64,000 bases of DNA, taken from contig CADWAF010000356.1 in the NCBI GenBank assembly GCA_902984215.1, positions 39,931 to 103,930 of the forward strand, in the 5' to 3' direction. This document shows positions 38,298 through 48,674 of the stretch, one piece after another (positions within the stretch are counted from its first letter, which is position 1; each line of letters starts with the position of its first letter). The position numbers were made by a program, and so were the translations under genes. The DNA comes from Willaertia magna. Lineage: Eukaryota > Heterolobosea > Eutetramitea > Acrasida > Naegleriidae. Below the pieces are notes generated by a model. The model was not told the origin of the DNA, ran no database searches, and saw nothing but the letters and a program-made list of their open reading frames with translations.

Positions 38298-39551
38298 TTA
38301 TTCACTAGAAGAATCGAAATTGTCGTCTTCATATAAATCTTTATAATCAACTAATTTTCTCTTTGCAGCTGCTCTTTTTGGTCTGGTTTTCTTTTCTGGT
38401 ATACTTTCCTCATCATCCAATTCAATTGATTTCAAATTTGTGCTTAGTTTCACCTCTCCCTTAAAAACCAAATTAATAGCTTCTTCAAAAGATTTACCTT
38501 CTTTAATCCATAGATTATGCACTTCAAAAGCTGATTGACAATTAACCTTGTTGTAAAATGTGTTATCTTGTTCCATAAGAACCTTTTCAATAAACTCTCT
38601 TTGAACTAATGGCCTTGTAAAAAACTTTGGTTCTTTTCCATCCCTTAATATAAAGTGAAACACTAAAAGCATTATTCTTTTGCTAAAATTACAATAATTA
38701 AGTTTATGGGGCAATCTTTCTTTTAATAAACTATGATCTTCCTCTAAATCTATAAAATTTAACTGTTCTGGGGACATCTTTTCAAACAAAGATCTTCTTA
38801 TATCTCTGAATCGCCACGATTTTTGCTTATCTTTGGATAACCCTACATTAAACGCCAATAACTTTATTGGAAGTACCACACTCTTATCCACTTTTTCTTT
38901 TGACAAATCTACATTCATTTTCATTTTGCCCTCTTTCTTCAAATCTTGATTACTTATTGTCCACTGTATCTCTTTTTTCTTTTTTGTTTTCTTGCTCACA
39001 TGTGTACAACTCGTTTGTTTAACAATTTTATTACTACTCTCGCTACTAGTGCTGCATGTGCATGTCGAAGAAATGTTTGTTTGTGCATTAAAAACTCCAT
39101 TTTCACAAGGTACCCTTTCGTCTGAAATATTCGTGCATTTTGGTAGTTTTTCAAAGGACTGCTCAGTAAAATTAATTGTCGTAGCATTCGTCATATAATC
39201 TGTGGTTATTGGTTCACAAGTTTTAAAATTACTGGTATTCTCATTAGTTAGTAGACAATGGGTACTATTCATTAAAGAAGTATGATAATTTAGAGGAAAT
39301 GATTCAAAAGAGTGATAATAAAAAGTATGTTCTTGTTGTGGTTGATTTTTATTATGTATTAATCCAGTTAAATTGGTGTAATTATTCATTGACTTATTAT
39401 TGTTGCATGATGATTGAACTTCTGCATTTTTAGTTGGAAAGAGTAAATTAAGTACTTCATTATTAAAACTATTAACTTCTTTAGCATTTGTTCGAATTTC
39501 ATAAAGAGAAGAAGGTAAAGACATGTTAGAATTATTGGATTGATAGTACAT
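38298..39551 (-). CDS. Uncharacterised nuclear-type protein
   Basis: This encodes 417 residues with no recognised family. The first ~200 are Asn/Ser/Thr/Cys-rich and disordered, with an unusual cluster of cysteines (TCTCSTSSES and neighbours). Residues ~240-370 appear folded and helical: FRDIRRSLFEKMSPEQLNF, NFSKRIMLLVFHFILRDG, FTRPLVQREFIEKVLMEQDN, SAFEVHNLWIKEGKSFEEAI. The end is basic then acidic (RPKRAAAKRK ... EDDNFDSSSE), a common nuclear-protein pattern. It might be a divergent DNA- or chromatin-binding protein. It lies 3 nt from the convergent cyclase stop. Confidence 0.55.
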   Translation of the reverse strand: MYYQSNNSNMSLPSSLYEIRTNAKEVNSFNNEVLNLLFPTKNAEVQSSCNNNKSMNNYTNLTGLIHNKNQPQQEHTFYYHSFESFPLNYHTSLMNSTHCLLTNENTSNFKTCEPITTDYMTNATTINFTEQSFEKLPKCTNISDERVPCENGVFNAQTNISSTCTCSTSSESSNKIVKQTSCTHVSKKTKKKKEIQWTISNQDLKKEGKMKMNVDLSKEKVDKSVVLPIKLLAFNVGLSKDKQKSWRFRDIRRSLFEKMSPEQLNFIDLEEDHSLLKERLPHKLNYCNFSKRIMLLVFHFILRDGKEPKFFTRPLVQREFIEKVLMEQDNTFYNKVNCQSAFEVHNLWIKEGKSFEEAINLVFKGEVKLSTNLKSIELDDEESIPEKKTRPKRAAAKRKLVDYKDLYEDDNFDSSSE

Positions 39552-39913
39552 TTTGTTATGAAATCTAAACGCTTATTTTTTTGCTAAAAACCTCCTTACC
39601 TAACTGGTTTAATGGAACGGGTACGTAAAATTGTTAACCTGTTTTTACAGTAATTTTTATAAAAAAGGATGTGTGCACACCAATTACAATTTTCATACCC
39701 CCAAAAACACGCTTTAAAAAGAATCAGTTTTGTTATCTAACAGCAAAATGCAGTCCTTTCCGCATTCTTTATTCATATGGCTGTGTTATGATTGTTAAAC
39801 ATTTTTGTTTTGAGATGATGTCGTTTTGTAAAACTATTCAATGTTGTCAAACCTTCCATGCTTCTACACTTTCAAGAAGAAAACAACAAGAAGCAAACTG
39901 TAAGCTTAAAAAA

Positions 39914-42042
39914 ATGAAAGTTGTTGCTCTTGTTAGCGGAGGAAAAGACAGCTGTTATAACATGTTGAAGTGTGTAGAACACGGACATGAAATTGTTTGC
40001 ATTGCAAATTTAAGACCTCCTAATGTTGAAGTTCGTAAGTTTTGTTATGACTAATTTCCGATGACAATAATAATAGAGGAATTGGATAGTTGGATGTTTC
40101 AAACAGTTGGACATAATGTTATATCTGCTATTGCTGAATGTATGGAAGTACCTTTATTTGTTGGAGAATTAAGTGGAACAGCAACTCAAACCAATCTTGA
40201 ATATGATGATACAAGTCAAACTTCAAATAGTGAAATTGATGAAGTTGAAAATTTATTTCAATTACTTTTAAGAGTAAAAACTCAAATACCAGAAGTAAAG
40301 GCAGTCTCATGCGGAGCAATCTTATCAGATTATCAAAGATATAGAGTAGAGAATGTGTATGTATTTAACTTTCAATAATCTTTTTACAAAATTATTAGAT
40401 GTTCTCGTTTAGGTTTAGTTTCATTGTCTTATCTTTGGAGAAGAGATCAAACAGAATTATTACAAGAAATGATTGACAAAGGAATGAATGCAATATTAGT
40501 TAAGACAGCATCATTGGGATTAAATCCAAGAAGAATGTTAGGTAAAAGTATTGGAGAATTATTTGATAGTTTTATGAAATTAAAAGATACTTGTGGATTA
40601 AATGTTTGTGGAGAAGGTGGTGAATATGAAACAATTACATTAGATTGTCCTTTATTTAAGAAAAGAATTGTAATGTAAGTATTTAATTAACTATTAATAT
40701 TTAATGAAATAGTGATAAAAGTGAAATTGTAATGGTTGTAGATGATAATTTTGCACCAGTTGGACATTTAAAGATATTAGAATGTCATTTAGAGAAAAAG
40801 GATAAAAGTTTAGTTTTAAATAATAAAAATATAAATGATATAAATGTATTTATTCCAGATAATGAAATAATTAAAACTATTAATGAAATTGGAGATAGTT
40901 ATATTAATCAAGTAGATTACAAATTAATTACAAATGATAAATCTTCTTTATTTTATATTATTGCTAATTGTAAAGGAATAGATAATCCAATGATTGAAAT
41001 GTTTACTTTATTTAATATTATCAAATTAAAATTTCCAGATATGGCTAAAGAAATGATTCATTGTGTTTTACAATTAAAAGATATGAAACATTTTTCAATT
41101 GTCAATCAAGTGTATTGTCACTTCTTTTTAGATAATATTAATAGACCAAGTAGAGTTTGTATTGCAAGTAATTTACCTGAAAATCAAAATATTTATGTTG
41201 AGTGTTTATTTGATAGTAAGAAATTATTACCAAGAAATTTAAATCAAACTTTATTTGTTCAAAGTGTTTCAGAATGGGCTCCAGCATGTATTGGACCATA
41301 CGCTCAAGGCATTTCACATGATAAAATAATACGTTTAGCTGGTCAGATTGGATTAATACCAGAAACTATGAATTTAATTAAATCTGAAGTAGAAAATGAT
41401 TGGAAAGATCAATTAGAATTGGAATTTAAACAATCAATTTTGAATGTGAGAGCAGTTTTAGAAGGAATGAAGAGTACTCAATTAAGTGACTGTTTTAGAT
41501 GTTTAATTTATTTTGATTCAAAACTTTCTATTTCTGAAGATTATGTCAATTCATTGGTATCAAAGTATTCTCCAACTCTTCTCAATTCATGTTTATTAGA
41601 TTATGTTTTTGTTCCATCATTACCTAGAGGTGCCTTAGTTGAAATACATGTATTTGCAATTATGAAAAGGATGATGGAATATGAAGAATTAGAACATCAA
41701 ATGAAAAAGGAAAAGAAAGAGCTCAGTTTTGGTGAAGGAATGAATAGTATCGTGGAAAGTATTAAATTATTTAATGGAAGCACATTTTACAAAGTAAAAA
41801 TAAATTTGGAACAAGAAAGAGATTTACAGTCAATTTATTTAGATGCAATATTGGACAACATAAATACTTGTAATGGAATTGTTAGAGCTTTCACCAGTAA
41901 CAGTAAGGATTTAGATACACTAGCTAGTTTTTTCAGTAAATGCAATAATTGTGGTTTGTCTAGTTATTTCACTAAGGGAGCAGCCTCTTCCCCTACACGA
42001 ACAATCTTAATGGAAATTGAAACATTACTAACAAATAAATAA
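39914..42042 (+). CDS. DPH6: Diphthine-ammonia ligase DPH6 with C-terminal RidA-like domains, four exons
   Basis: Exons 39914-40034, 40077-40356, 40399-40674 and 40713-42042 (introns 42, 42 and 38 nt, all GTAAGT or GTATGT-AG) give 668 residues. Each junction restores family sequence: VQELDSWMFQTVGH, VENVCSRLGL and KKRIVIDKSEIVM. The N-terminal ~240 residues are the ATP-pyrophosphatase domain (SGGKDS at 8-13, GEGGEYET, LDCPLF). The rest carries RidA/YjgF-like domains (APACIGPYAQGI, LAGQIGLIPE), the fused form known from yeast and plants. The enzyme performs the last amidation step of diphthamide synthesis on elongation factor 2. The frame extends 81 codons upstream of the chosen ATG, but that ATG follows AAAAAAATG and matches the family N-terminus. 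The stop lies 1 nt from the convergent gene. Confidence 0.93.
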
Positions 42043-42043
42043 T

Positions 42044-43915
42044 TTATTTTCGTTTTTTATATTGTCCATGTGAAGATGACGATTTTTGTTGCTTTCTCTT
42101 TTGGGTGTTGTATCTTCTATCATCACGGCCTGAATAAGACGATGAGCTTGCCCTTCCTTTCTTATGTGGAGATGTTGTTCTTTGTCTTGATGATGAGTCT
42201 TTTGGTGGTTTCTTGCCACTGGATTTTTCTGTGGTTTTTGAGGCTGCCGTTTTTGGTGTTGTTGCTGTTTTCTCTTCAGTTTTTGGTTCTTCTCGTATTG
42301 GACTAGTTACTGTGAGATCTTCTTGATGAATATCTACTGTTGGCTCCTCTTCCATCATTGGTTCAGTAGTAATTACAGGTGACACAATGCTCTCGGTTTT
42401 CTCTTGAGTAATTTCTACAGTAGTTTTATCAACAGTTGTTGTCATTCCTAAAGTTTCTTCTTGCTTTTGTTTTATCTCTTCTACATTATTAATTGAATCT
42501 TTTTCTCTCACTTCTTTTTGTTCAGTCACAACAACTTGTTCTACCTTATTAGTTGCTTCTTTAATTATTTCCTTTTCTTTACCCAAATCTATCAGTTCAA
42601 TTTCTTGAATTTCTTCAACTGGAGGTTTTTCAACAACAGTTGTTTTGGTTGAAGGAACAACTACAGTGGTGATCTTAGGAGATACCTCAACAATACTTGT
42701 TTTATCTACATTATTAACCACCACTAGTTGATTATTATCCACTACAGGAACTATAGCTGTTGTTGGTTCAAATAGTCTTCTTAATGCTTCCTTTCTAGAT
42801 TTCTCACTTAAAAACAAAGGTGAAACAGATTGAGATAAAATATCATTAACCATTCCCTTCTTAATATTAAATTTATCTAATAATACATTTGATTGATTAT
42901 TTATTTCTAGATCAATAAACTTTGACATATCTTCCTTTAAAGAATCCAATAATTGTATCCATCCAGCCTTTTCATTCAACTGTCTTTTAGATTGTGTATA
43001 ATTATTACCACCAATTGTAATTAAAAATATATTTTCATCTAAATTATTTGAATGAATACATGGACACCACCATTTATGCATTTCAAATGGATTTAAAATA
43101 TTATTTAATTCTTTTTTTAAATAATAATTCATTTGACAATATTCACAATGTAAATAATATTCCTTTTCATTATTATTATTTAATTGAGATAATAATTCCC
43201 AATGAAAAAGAGATAACCAAAAATAAATAATTATTTGATTTGTAATTAATTCTTTTTTTAAACTTAATTTATTTTCTAAAATATCATAAATTATCTTTTC
43301 ATTTTCAAAATGATATTTATTATAAAAATTATTTAAATCTAAATTAATTTTATATTCTTTTAAACTTTTTAATAATTTCTTAAATAATCTATGAAATATA
43401 AAACAATGTAATTTTATGATATTTTTATTCTTTCCTGATGAACTATCTACGTTACCAAATAAAGTAAACCTTAATGGAGATGGATGTTTATAAAATACAC
43501 AATTTTGTTTATGATTGTTTAACATTTCTTCAATAAATTCATTTGCTTTTTTATTAATTAAATTTTTATCTAAAATTTGAATTTCTTTAAAAATTGTTTT
43601 AAAACAAAGTTTAACTTGACATTCACAACATTTAATTTTATCAATTGAATAATTAATATATCCATATCTTGAACATATTAATGGATTAATAGAGAATGGT
43701 TTATCAAACCAATTAGTTATAGTAAATGTTCTAACTCTTTCATAAAATTGTTCTTTATCAATTGGTGTATGTTGTTGCTTTAATTCATAATGATCTTCAA
43801 TATTATTAACTATAGAATGTTGATGATGATGAATTTCCGATATATACTTTCTAATCTGTTCTTCTTTCTTATCAATTGAAGAAAATTCATTATTTTCAGC
43901 CTTAACTTTTTCCAT
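42044..43915 (-). CDS. C3HC zinc-finger protein, ZC3HC1/NIPA/Rsm1-like
   Basis: This encodes 623 residues. The N-terminal region holds a C3HC (BIR-like) finger: RVRTFTITNWFDKPFSINPL, ICSRYGYINY, KCCECQVKLCF, then HKQNCVFYKHPSP. A second, degenerate module follows around YLHCEYCQMNYYL and NPFEMHKWWCPCIH. This pair matches ZC3HC1 (NIPA) and fungal Rsm1/Pml39, which attach at the nuclear basket of the pore and, in animals, to an SCF ligase. The C-terminal ~240 residues are disordered, Glu/Val/Thr-rich and then Ser/Lys-rich with a terminal KKRK signal. Its start codon is only 10 bp from the start of the divergent Pumilio gene. Confidence 0.82.
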   Translation of the reverse strand: MEKVKAENNEFSSIDKKEEQIRKYISEIHHHQHSIVNNIEDHYELKQQHTPIDKEQFYERVRTFTITNWFDKPFSINPLICSRYGYINYSIDKIKCCECQVKLCFKTIFKEIQILDKNLINKKANEFIEEMLNNHKQNCVFYKHPSPLRFTLFGNVDSSSGKNKNIIKLHCFIFHRLFKKLLKSLKEYKINLDLNNFYNKYHFENEKIIYDILENKLSLKKELITNQIIIYFWLSLFHWELLSQLNNNNEKEYYLHCEYCQMNYYLKKELNNILNPFEMHKWWCPCIHSNNLDENIFLITIGGNNYTQSKRQLNEKAGWIQLLDSLKEDMSKFIDLEINNQSNVLLDKFNIKKGMVNDILSQSVSPLFLSEKSRKEALRRLFEPTTAIVPVVDNNQLVVVNNVDKTSIVEVSPKITTVVVPSTKTTVVEKPPVEEIQEIELIDLGKEKEIIKEATNKVEQVVVTEQKEVREKDSINNVEEIKQKQEETLGMTTTVDKTTVEITQEKTESIVSPVITTEPMMEEEPTVDIHQEDLTVTSPIREEPKTEEKTATTPKTAASKTTEKSSGKKPPKDSSSRQRTTSPHKKGRASSSSYSGRDDRRYNTQKRKQQKSSSSHGQYKKRK

Positions 43916-43925
43916 TTTTTAAAAA
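43916..43925. promoter_or_regulatory. Ten-bp divergent start spacer, perfect palindrome TTTTTAAAAA
   Basis: The minus-strand ATG (43913-43915) and the plus-strand ATG (43926-43928) are separated only by TTTTTAAAAA. The spacer is its own reverse complement, so each gene sees AAAAA immediately before its ATG. It cannot hold two conventional promoters and leaders; transcription must begin inside, or just at the edge of, the opposite coding sequence. Confidence 0.85.
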
Positions 43926-45812
43926 ATGTTAAAAAACACGTTTGGTTCTTCTTGTTCTTCTCTATCTGCATCACCACTGCTACGACTGCTGCGTAGACAT
44001 GGACTAGGCTATTCATCTACTCATCATAATAAATTAAATAATAGAATAATAAAATACTTTTACAATTTTGATTTAACAAGAGAAGAAAAACAAATTGAAT
44101 TAGAAGATGAAGCAGATTTATATACATTTGAATATAGATATGATTTATTAAAAAGATTTAAAGGTAATGTTGTAACATTTTCTAAAGCAAGTGGAAGTAA
44201 TGCAGAATTAAGTAGATTTATAGTTAAATGTTCTGAACAAGAGAGAGAAATGATTATTGATGAAATCTCTAATAATGTATTTGAATTAAGTTTACATCCA
44301 TTTGCTTATGTAGTTATTTATAGATTATTAAAGAAATGTGATTTATTTAATGTAATGAAATTAGTTAATTTATTATTTGAACAAAATGAATTAAATAATA
44401 GATTTAAAAAATTAGCTAAAAGTGAATGTGGTTATAGAATATTAGAAGTTTTATTTGAAAGATATGGTGGTGAAGAATTAAGTAAATATTTTGATTTGAC
44501 AAATGAAACATTCTTTTATCTTGATAGAAATGCACCAAGTATTTTAAATTATATTCTTTCATCTGTAGATGAAAATGTTTTATTAAAATGGTTAAAAGAA
44601 ATTGGTGAAGATGATATTTTAAAGTTTTGTTGTAATTCTCCAAATACAGTATCAAAAATGATTAAAAGAGGTTTTTTAAAAGTTCAACAAACTATTTATG
44701 AAAATATAAAATCTAATTTATTTACTTTAATTAAAGAAAGAAATGGTTCATCAGTAGTTGATTCATTACTTAATTATTATAGAAATGAAGATGATATTGC
44801 AGATATAATTAATAAAGTATTAGAAAATGTTGATGAAATTGTAAAAACAGAATCAGGTTATTTATTTGTTGAAAGAAATATTTTACAATCATTAAGTGTT
44901 CAACATCAAGATTACTTTTTAGAAAAATTATTTAGAAATGGTTTTTTACATTTAGTCACAAATGAATATGGTAGAAGATTTATAACTAAATTATTATTTA
45001 CTTTAAATCAACAGAAAAGATTATCTATATTTGCTTTAATGGTTGGACATGTTGAGAAATTAGCTACAAATGAAGTTGGTTCAAGTTTTTTAAGTACTTG
45101 TTTTAAAACATATCCAGAAGAGATTGTTACAATTGTGATGAATGAATTACAAGATAAAATTATAGAAATATCTAGAAATGAATATGGTAGTTTTATAATT
45201 TGTAGATGTACTGATTTTCCATACTGGAGAAGTATTATTATTGAAAAATTTAGATATAGATTATTGAAAGAATTTAATTTATGTTCTAGAGTAATTAATT
45301 CTTTATTGAAGAACGCTTCCCCTGAAGAAAAGGTTGGTCTGTTTGATGAAGTTTACACAGTGTTCTTTAAGTCACTTGACAGACCAATGGAATATGCTGG
45401 ATTACAATCAATTAGATTGTTGAGTACAACTCTTCGTGCTGGATCAAAACAAGATATTGAAAACTTTTGTAAAATGGCAAAAGGTAAATTTAACATAATA
45501 TTGACACGGTGTAATACAATTATAGAAGTACTCTTTACATTAAAAGAGGGTATATTAAGTACACAATTAAGACAAGAGATTGTAAAAGAATTAATTGGTG
45601 ATATTTACAACAACAAACCTAATTTCGATAATTTAAGAAATATGCTCCAAGATACAAATGGTGTTAAAATTTTAGAAATTATTATAAAATTCTTTAGTTT
45701 GGAAAGACGATTATTAGCAAATATTATCAGTTTAAATACCCAAGCAATTAAAACAACAAAATTTGGAGATTTATTTATTAGGTCAATTGAATTTTTTGAA
45801 TGTAAAAAATAA
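43926..45812 (+). CDS. Pumilio-repeat RNA-binding protein
   Basis: This encodes 628 residues made mostly of ~36-residue Pumilio (PUF) helical repeats. Repeat cores are visible as FELSLHPFAYVVIYRLLKK, LAKSECGYRILEVLFERYG, LVTNEYGRRFITKLLF, LATNEVGSSFLSTCFKTYP and ISRNEYGSFIICRCTDFPY, with the N-x-Y/V-G RNA-facing patterns. Repeats are spread over the whole length rather than eight tandem canonical ones, so it resembles PUF6, NOP9 or other non-classical PUF proteins of ribosome biogenesis more than classical PUF regulators. The Asn-x-x-Gly core in several repeats is consistent with RNA-base contact. It ends 3 nt from the convergent MFSD5 gene. Confidence 0.78.
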   Translation: MLKNTFGSSCSSLSASPLLRLLRRHGLGYSSTHHNKLNNRIIKYFYNFDLTREEKQIELEDEADLYTFEYRYDLLKRFKGNVVTFSKASGSNAELSRFIVKCSEQEREMIIDEISNNVFELSLHPFAYVVIYRLLKKCDLFNVMKLVNLLFEQNELNNRFKKLAKSECGYRILEVLFERYGGEELSKYFDLTNETFFYLDRNAPSILNYILSSVDENVLLKWLKEIGEDDILKFCCNSPNTVSKMIKRGFLKVQQTIYENIKSNLFTLIKERNGSSVVDSLLNYYRNEDDIADIINKVLENVDEIVKTESGYLFVERNILQSLSVQHQDYFLEKLFRNGFLHLVTNEYGRRFITKLLFTLNQQKRLSIFALMVGHVEKLATNEVGSSFLSTCFKTYPEEIVTIVMNELQDKIIEISRNEYGSFIICRCTDFPYWRSIIIEKFRYRLLKEFNLCSRVINSLLKNASPEEKVGLFDEVYTVFFKSLDRPMEYAGLQSIRLLSTTLRAGSKQDIENFCKMAKGKFNIILTRCNTIIEVLFTLKEGILSTQLRQEIVKELIGDIYNNKPNFDNLRNMLQDTNGVKILEIIIKFFSLERRLLANIISLNTQAIKTTKFGDLFIRSIEFFECKK

Positions 45813-45815
45813 ATT

Positions 45816-47231
45816 TTATTCAATAACAATATTTGAAGCAGCTCTTTTTTGTTGCGTATTAATGTAAATTAAAAGTAATTGAGCAACAAATGAAATAATT
45901 AACATTCCACAACAAATATTAAATTGAGGTAATTCACTTGCATAAATTAAAGATAAAACAACTAATAAATTAGTTGGGATTCTAAAATAATTCATAACAG
46001 TTGATCTAACATCAGATGGAATATAAATACTTTTTAAAGTTGAAATTGCAGGCCAAAATATTCCAACACAAACTTCAAATGCTAAAAAGGAAAATAAAAT
46101 TGTTAAAAAATCATTTGAAACTAATGGAATAGATAAAGAAAATAATGAAATACCAAATACAATTAATAAAAACTTTTCAGGATTAGTCAACCATTCATTA
46201 TTTGATTTAAAATTAACCATAATATTAAATATATTACTACCAATCATTACAGCAATCATAAAACAAGCAAATACATTTCCATGATCTAATTTACCATAAA
46301 CATTATTATCTGATTTAGTTAAAGTAGGTGTCCACATAAATACAAATATATACATTGCTGCTTCAAAGAATGATTGACTGATGGCAACACATATAATTCT
46401 AATATCTCTTTTCATTGCATTTAATCCTTCTCCAAAATTCTTCATTGTTGATCCAGTTGTATCTCCATAATTCTCTTTCCAATTAAAATAAATAAATATT
46501 CCACCAATTGTTAACATAAATATAGCTGCATCAAATGGTGCAACTGCTGATTTATCAAAATAATTATATAAAAAACTAGATAAAAATCCACTAAATATAG
46601 CAATTAATCCATTGTAAAATGATTGTTTATAAAATGTATCACTAATCCATTCTGGTGGGAATTTAAAATTATTTTGATGTTCACTAACCATCCAAGATTC
46701 AAAACTTGAAAATAGAATTGATGTTGAAATACCACCAGTTAATCTACCAAATAAAAGTGTTAAATAATTACTACTATGTTTAGTTAAACATGATATAGAA
46801 TATAATACAACAAATATTAAACAAAGAAATTTTCTACCACTATTTTAATATTTTAATAAATATTTTAATAAATATTTTAATAAATATTTAACTTACAATT
46901 TATCACCCAATGATCCAATAAATGTTCCAAAAATCATACTACTAAAGAATCCTAAAATAAATAATTTAGAAATATCATCAATATGATAACCATATGATTC
47001 ATATAATACATAAGTATATGCTCCTTGTAACCAATCTCCACATGTCATACATAAAAAAGGTAATAAATAAATCATTTGAAATTTATTAAATAATGTTTTA
47101 TCACCTTCAATTTCTATTGTTGATTTACCTTCTTCTATACTTTTATTACTTTCTTCTTTCTTTCTAGTTGAATTAACTAAAACTAATAATCCACAACATA
47201 TTGATAAAAATAAAATTAAATAGAATAACAT
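45816..47231 (-). CDS. MFSD5: MFSD5-type major facilitator transporter, two exons
   Basis: Exons 47231-46897 and 46839-45816 (57-nt GTAAGT-AG intron) give 452 residues, the length of human MFSD5. Motifs before the intron include CGDWLQGAYTYVLYESYGY and MIFGTFIGSLGD; the splice completes GDKFGRKFLC, the MFS loop 2-3 motif. After it come GGISTSILFSSFESWMVSEH and the transmembrane bundles AIFMLTIGGIFIYF, ISLFSLSIPLVS and FLAFEVCVGIFWPA. MFSD5 is the plasma-membrane/ER molybdate-type transporter family. The intron is made of near-identical AATATTTATTAAA units. The start follows CAAAAAAAAATG, 59 bp from the divergent WD40 start. Confidence 0.88.
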
Positions 47232-47290
47232 TTTTTTTTGATTTCATCATTGAAGCAAGTATTAATAAGACAACAGTAAAAATTAAAACA

Positions 47291-48673
47291 ATGATGGATA
47301 AAAAGATTGGTTGTTGGAGTCATACTACTAATTCTTCTAATGTATATAAAAATTTATTTAAATCTAGATTGATACATAATGATAAATGTTTAATTAAATA
47401 TAAACATAAATCTTCTATTTGTGCTCTATCTTTTTTACCAACATCTTGTTCTTCTTTACCTTCTTTGTTATGTGGAGATTGTTATGGAAATGTAAAAGTA
47501 TTAAAAATTAATAGTTATTGTGATAATGACAAACCCGAAATACAATTATATTCTTCTTTTAATTTACCTAAATCTTCTAATGATATACCTACAACAATTA
47601 ATAATTTTATTACAACTAAATCTAATTTTTGTATAGCCTCCGATGATTCAACATTATATTATTATGATTCTTTAACATTAAATTTACAACAATGTTTTGA
47701 AGGACATGTAAGTTATATAACAGATGTTAAAAAGAATTATTCAGATGATTTAATTATTTCATCTTCTTTAGATAAATCTGTTAGAATATTTCATAATACT
47801 TTAAAACATTCAATATTTGTATTAAATGTTAAATATCCTGTTTTAAGTTGTTGTTTTGTACCATATGATAATAATTTAATAATAACATGTAATGATAAGA
47901 ATAAAGTAGAACTATGGGATTTAAGGAAACATAGCACTTATGTAAGTGTTATATTAGAACAAGGTAATTATCAAGATTTTCAACCTGCAATGATGATGCC
48001 AATGGATGAAAGTAGTAGTAGTAGTGGTTCAGAAGCTGAAAGTCCAAGTATATTTGGTGGTTGGAATAGTTTTCTAACATTTAATAAGAAGAAGAAAGTA
48101 AAGAAAAACAAATTTGAAGCAATTGCAACATTTGAGGCAGAGTATAAATATAATATTCAAGATGTTTGGAATGCTAATTCTCAATCCTTTGTTGAGCCTT
48201 TTACTGGACATAAGCCTTCCAGTAAAATCTTTTATATTCAAACAACTCAACAAGCTCCTTTCTCTCTTTTAACTTCCTCAACTGATTACACTCATAAACT
48301 TTGGTCAATTGAAGGGCAAAAGGGATTATGTACTTATACTTATAAGAATGAAAATTCAATTGAATCTATTATTCAATGCAAACCAGTATTATTTGATAAA
48401 CTTTTACTTTCTGGATCATTAGATGGTAAAGTAATTGGATGGGAAGATCTTTACAACACAAAGAATAGTTCAAAAATATCAAATCATAGTTTTGAATTAA
48501 AACAACAACATCATTCACCAATACGTTCAATAGCTTTATCAGAAAATGGTGATTTATTAGCATCTTCAGATCCTTTTGGAAATATTTCAATACTTTCCAT
48601 GGATCTATCATTAATGAAAGAAGAAAAGAGAAAATTAAATAATTCATTTAAAACTTGCAAGAAAAAGCGATAA
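47291..48673 (+). CDS. WD40-repeat protein
   Basis: This encodes 460 residues. I start at ATG 47291 (MMDKKIGCWSH) because the upstream frame extension has no ATG of its own and this one follows AAAATTAAAACAATG. WD40-like blades are visible: ICALSFLPTSCSSLPSLLCG, CFEGHVSYITDVKKN then LIISSSLDKSVRIFHN, LIITCNDKNKVELWDLRKH, FSLLTSSTDYTHKLWSIEG, LLSGSLDGKVIGWEDL, and SPIRSIALSENGDLLASSDP. A serine-rich acidic insert (DESSSSSGSEAESPS) sits between blades. Family assignment beyond beta-propeller scaffold is not possible. The stop is 1 nt from the convergent thioredoxin gene. Confidence 0.75.
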   Translation: MMDKKIGCWSHTTNSSNVYKNLFKSRLIHNDKCLIKYKHKSSICALSFLPTSCSSLPSLLCGDCYGNVKVLKINSYCDNDKPEIQLYSSFNLPKSSNDIPTTINNFITTKSNFCIASDDSTLYYYDSLTLNLQQCFEGHVSYITDVKKNYSDDLIISSSLDKSVRIFHNTLKHSIFVLNVKYPVLSCCFVPYDNNLIITCNDKNKVELWDLRKHSTYVSVILEQGNYQDFQPAMMMPMDESSSSSGSEAESPSIFGGWNSFLTFNKKKKVKKNKFEAIATFEAEYKYNIQDVWNANSQSFVEPFTGHKPSSKIFYIQTTQQAPFSLLTSSTDYTHKLWSIEGQKGLCTYTYKNENSIESIIQCKPVLFDKLLLSGSLDGKVIGWEDLYNTKNSSKISNHSFELKQQHHSPIRSIALSENGDLLASSDPFGNISILSMDLSLMKEEKRKLNNSFKTCKKKR

Positions 48674-48674
48674 A

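Noticed and set aside
39671..39913. 81-codon upstream extension of DPH6
   Set aside because: The family N-terminus MKVVALVSGGKDS begins at 39914 after an A-run; the extension has no similarity or targeting pattern I trust.
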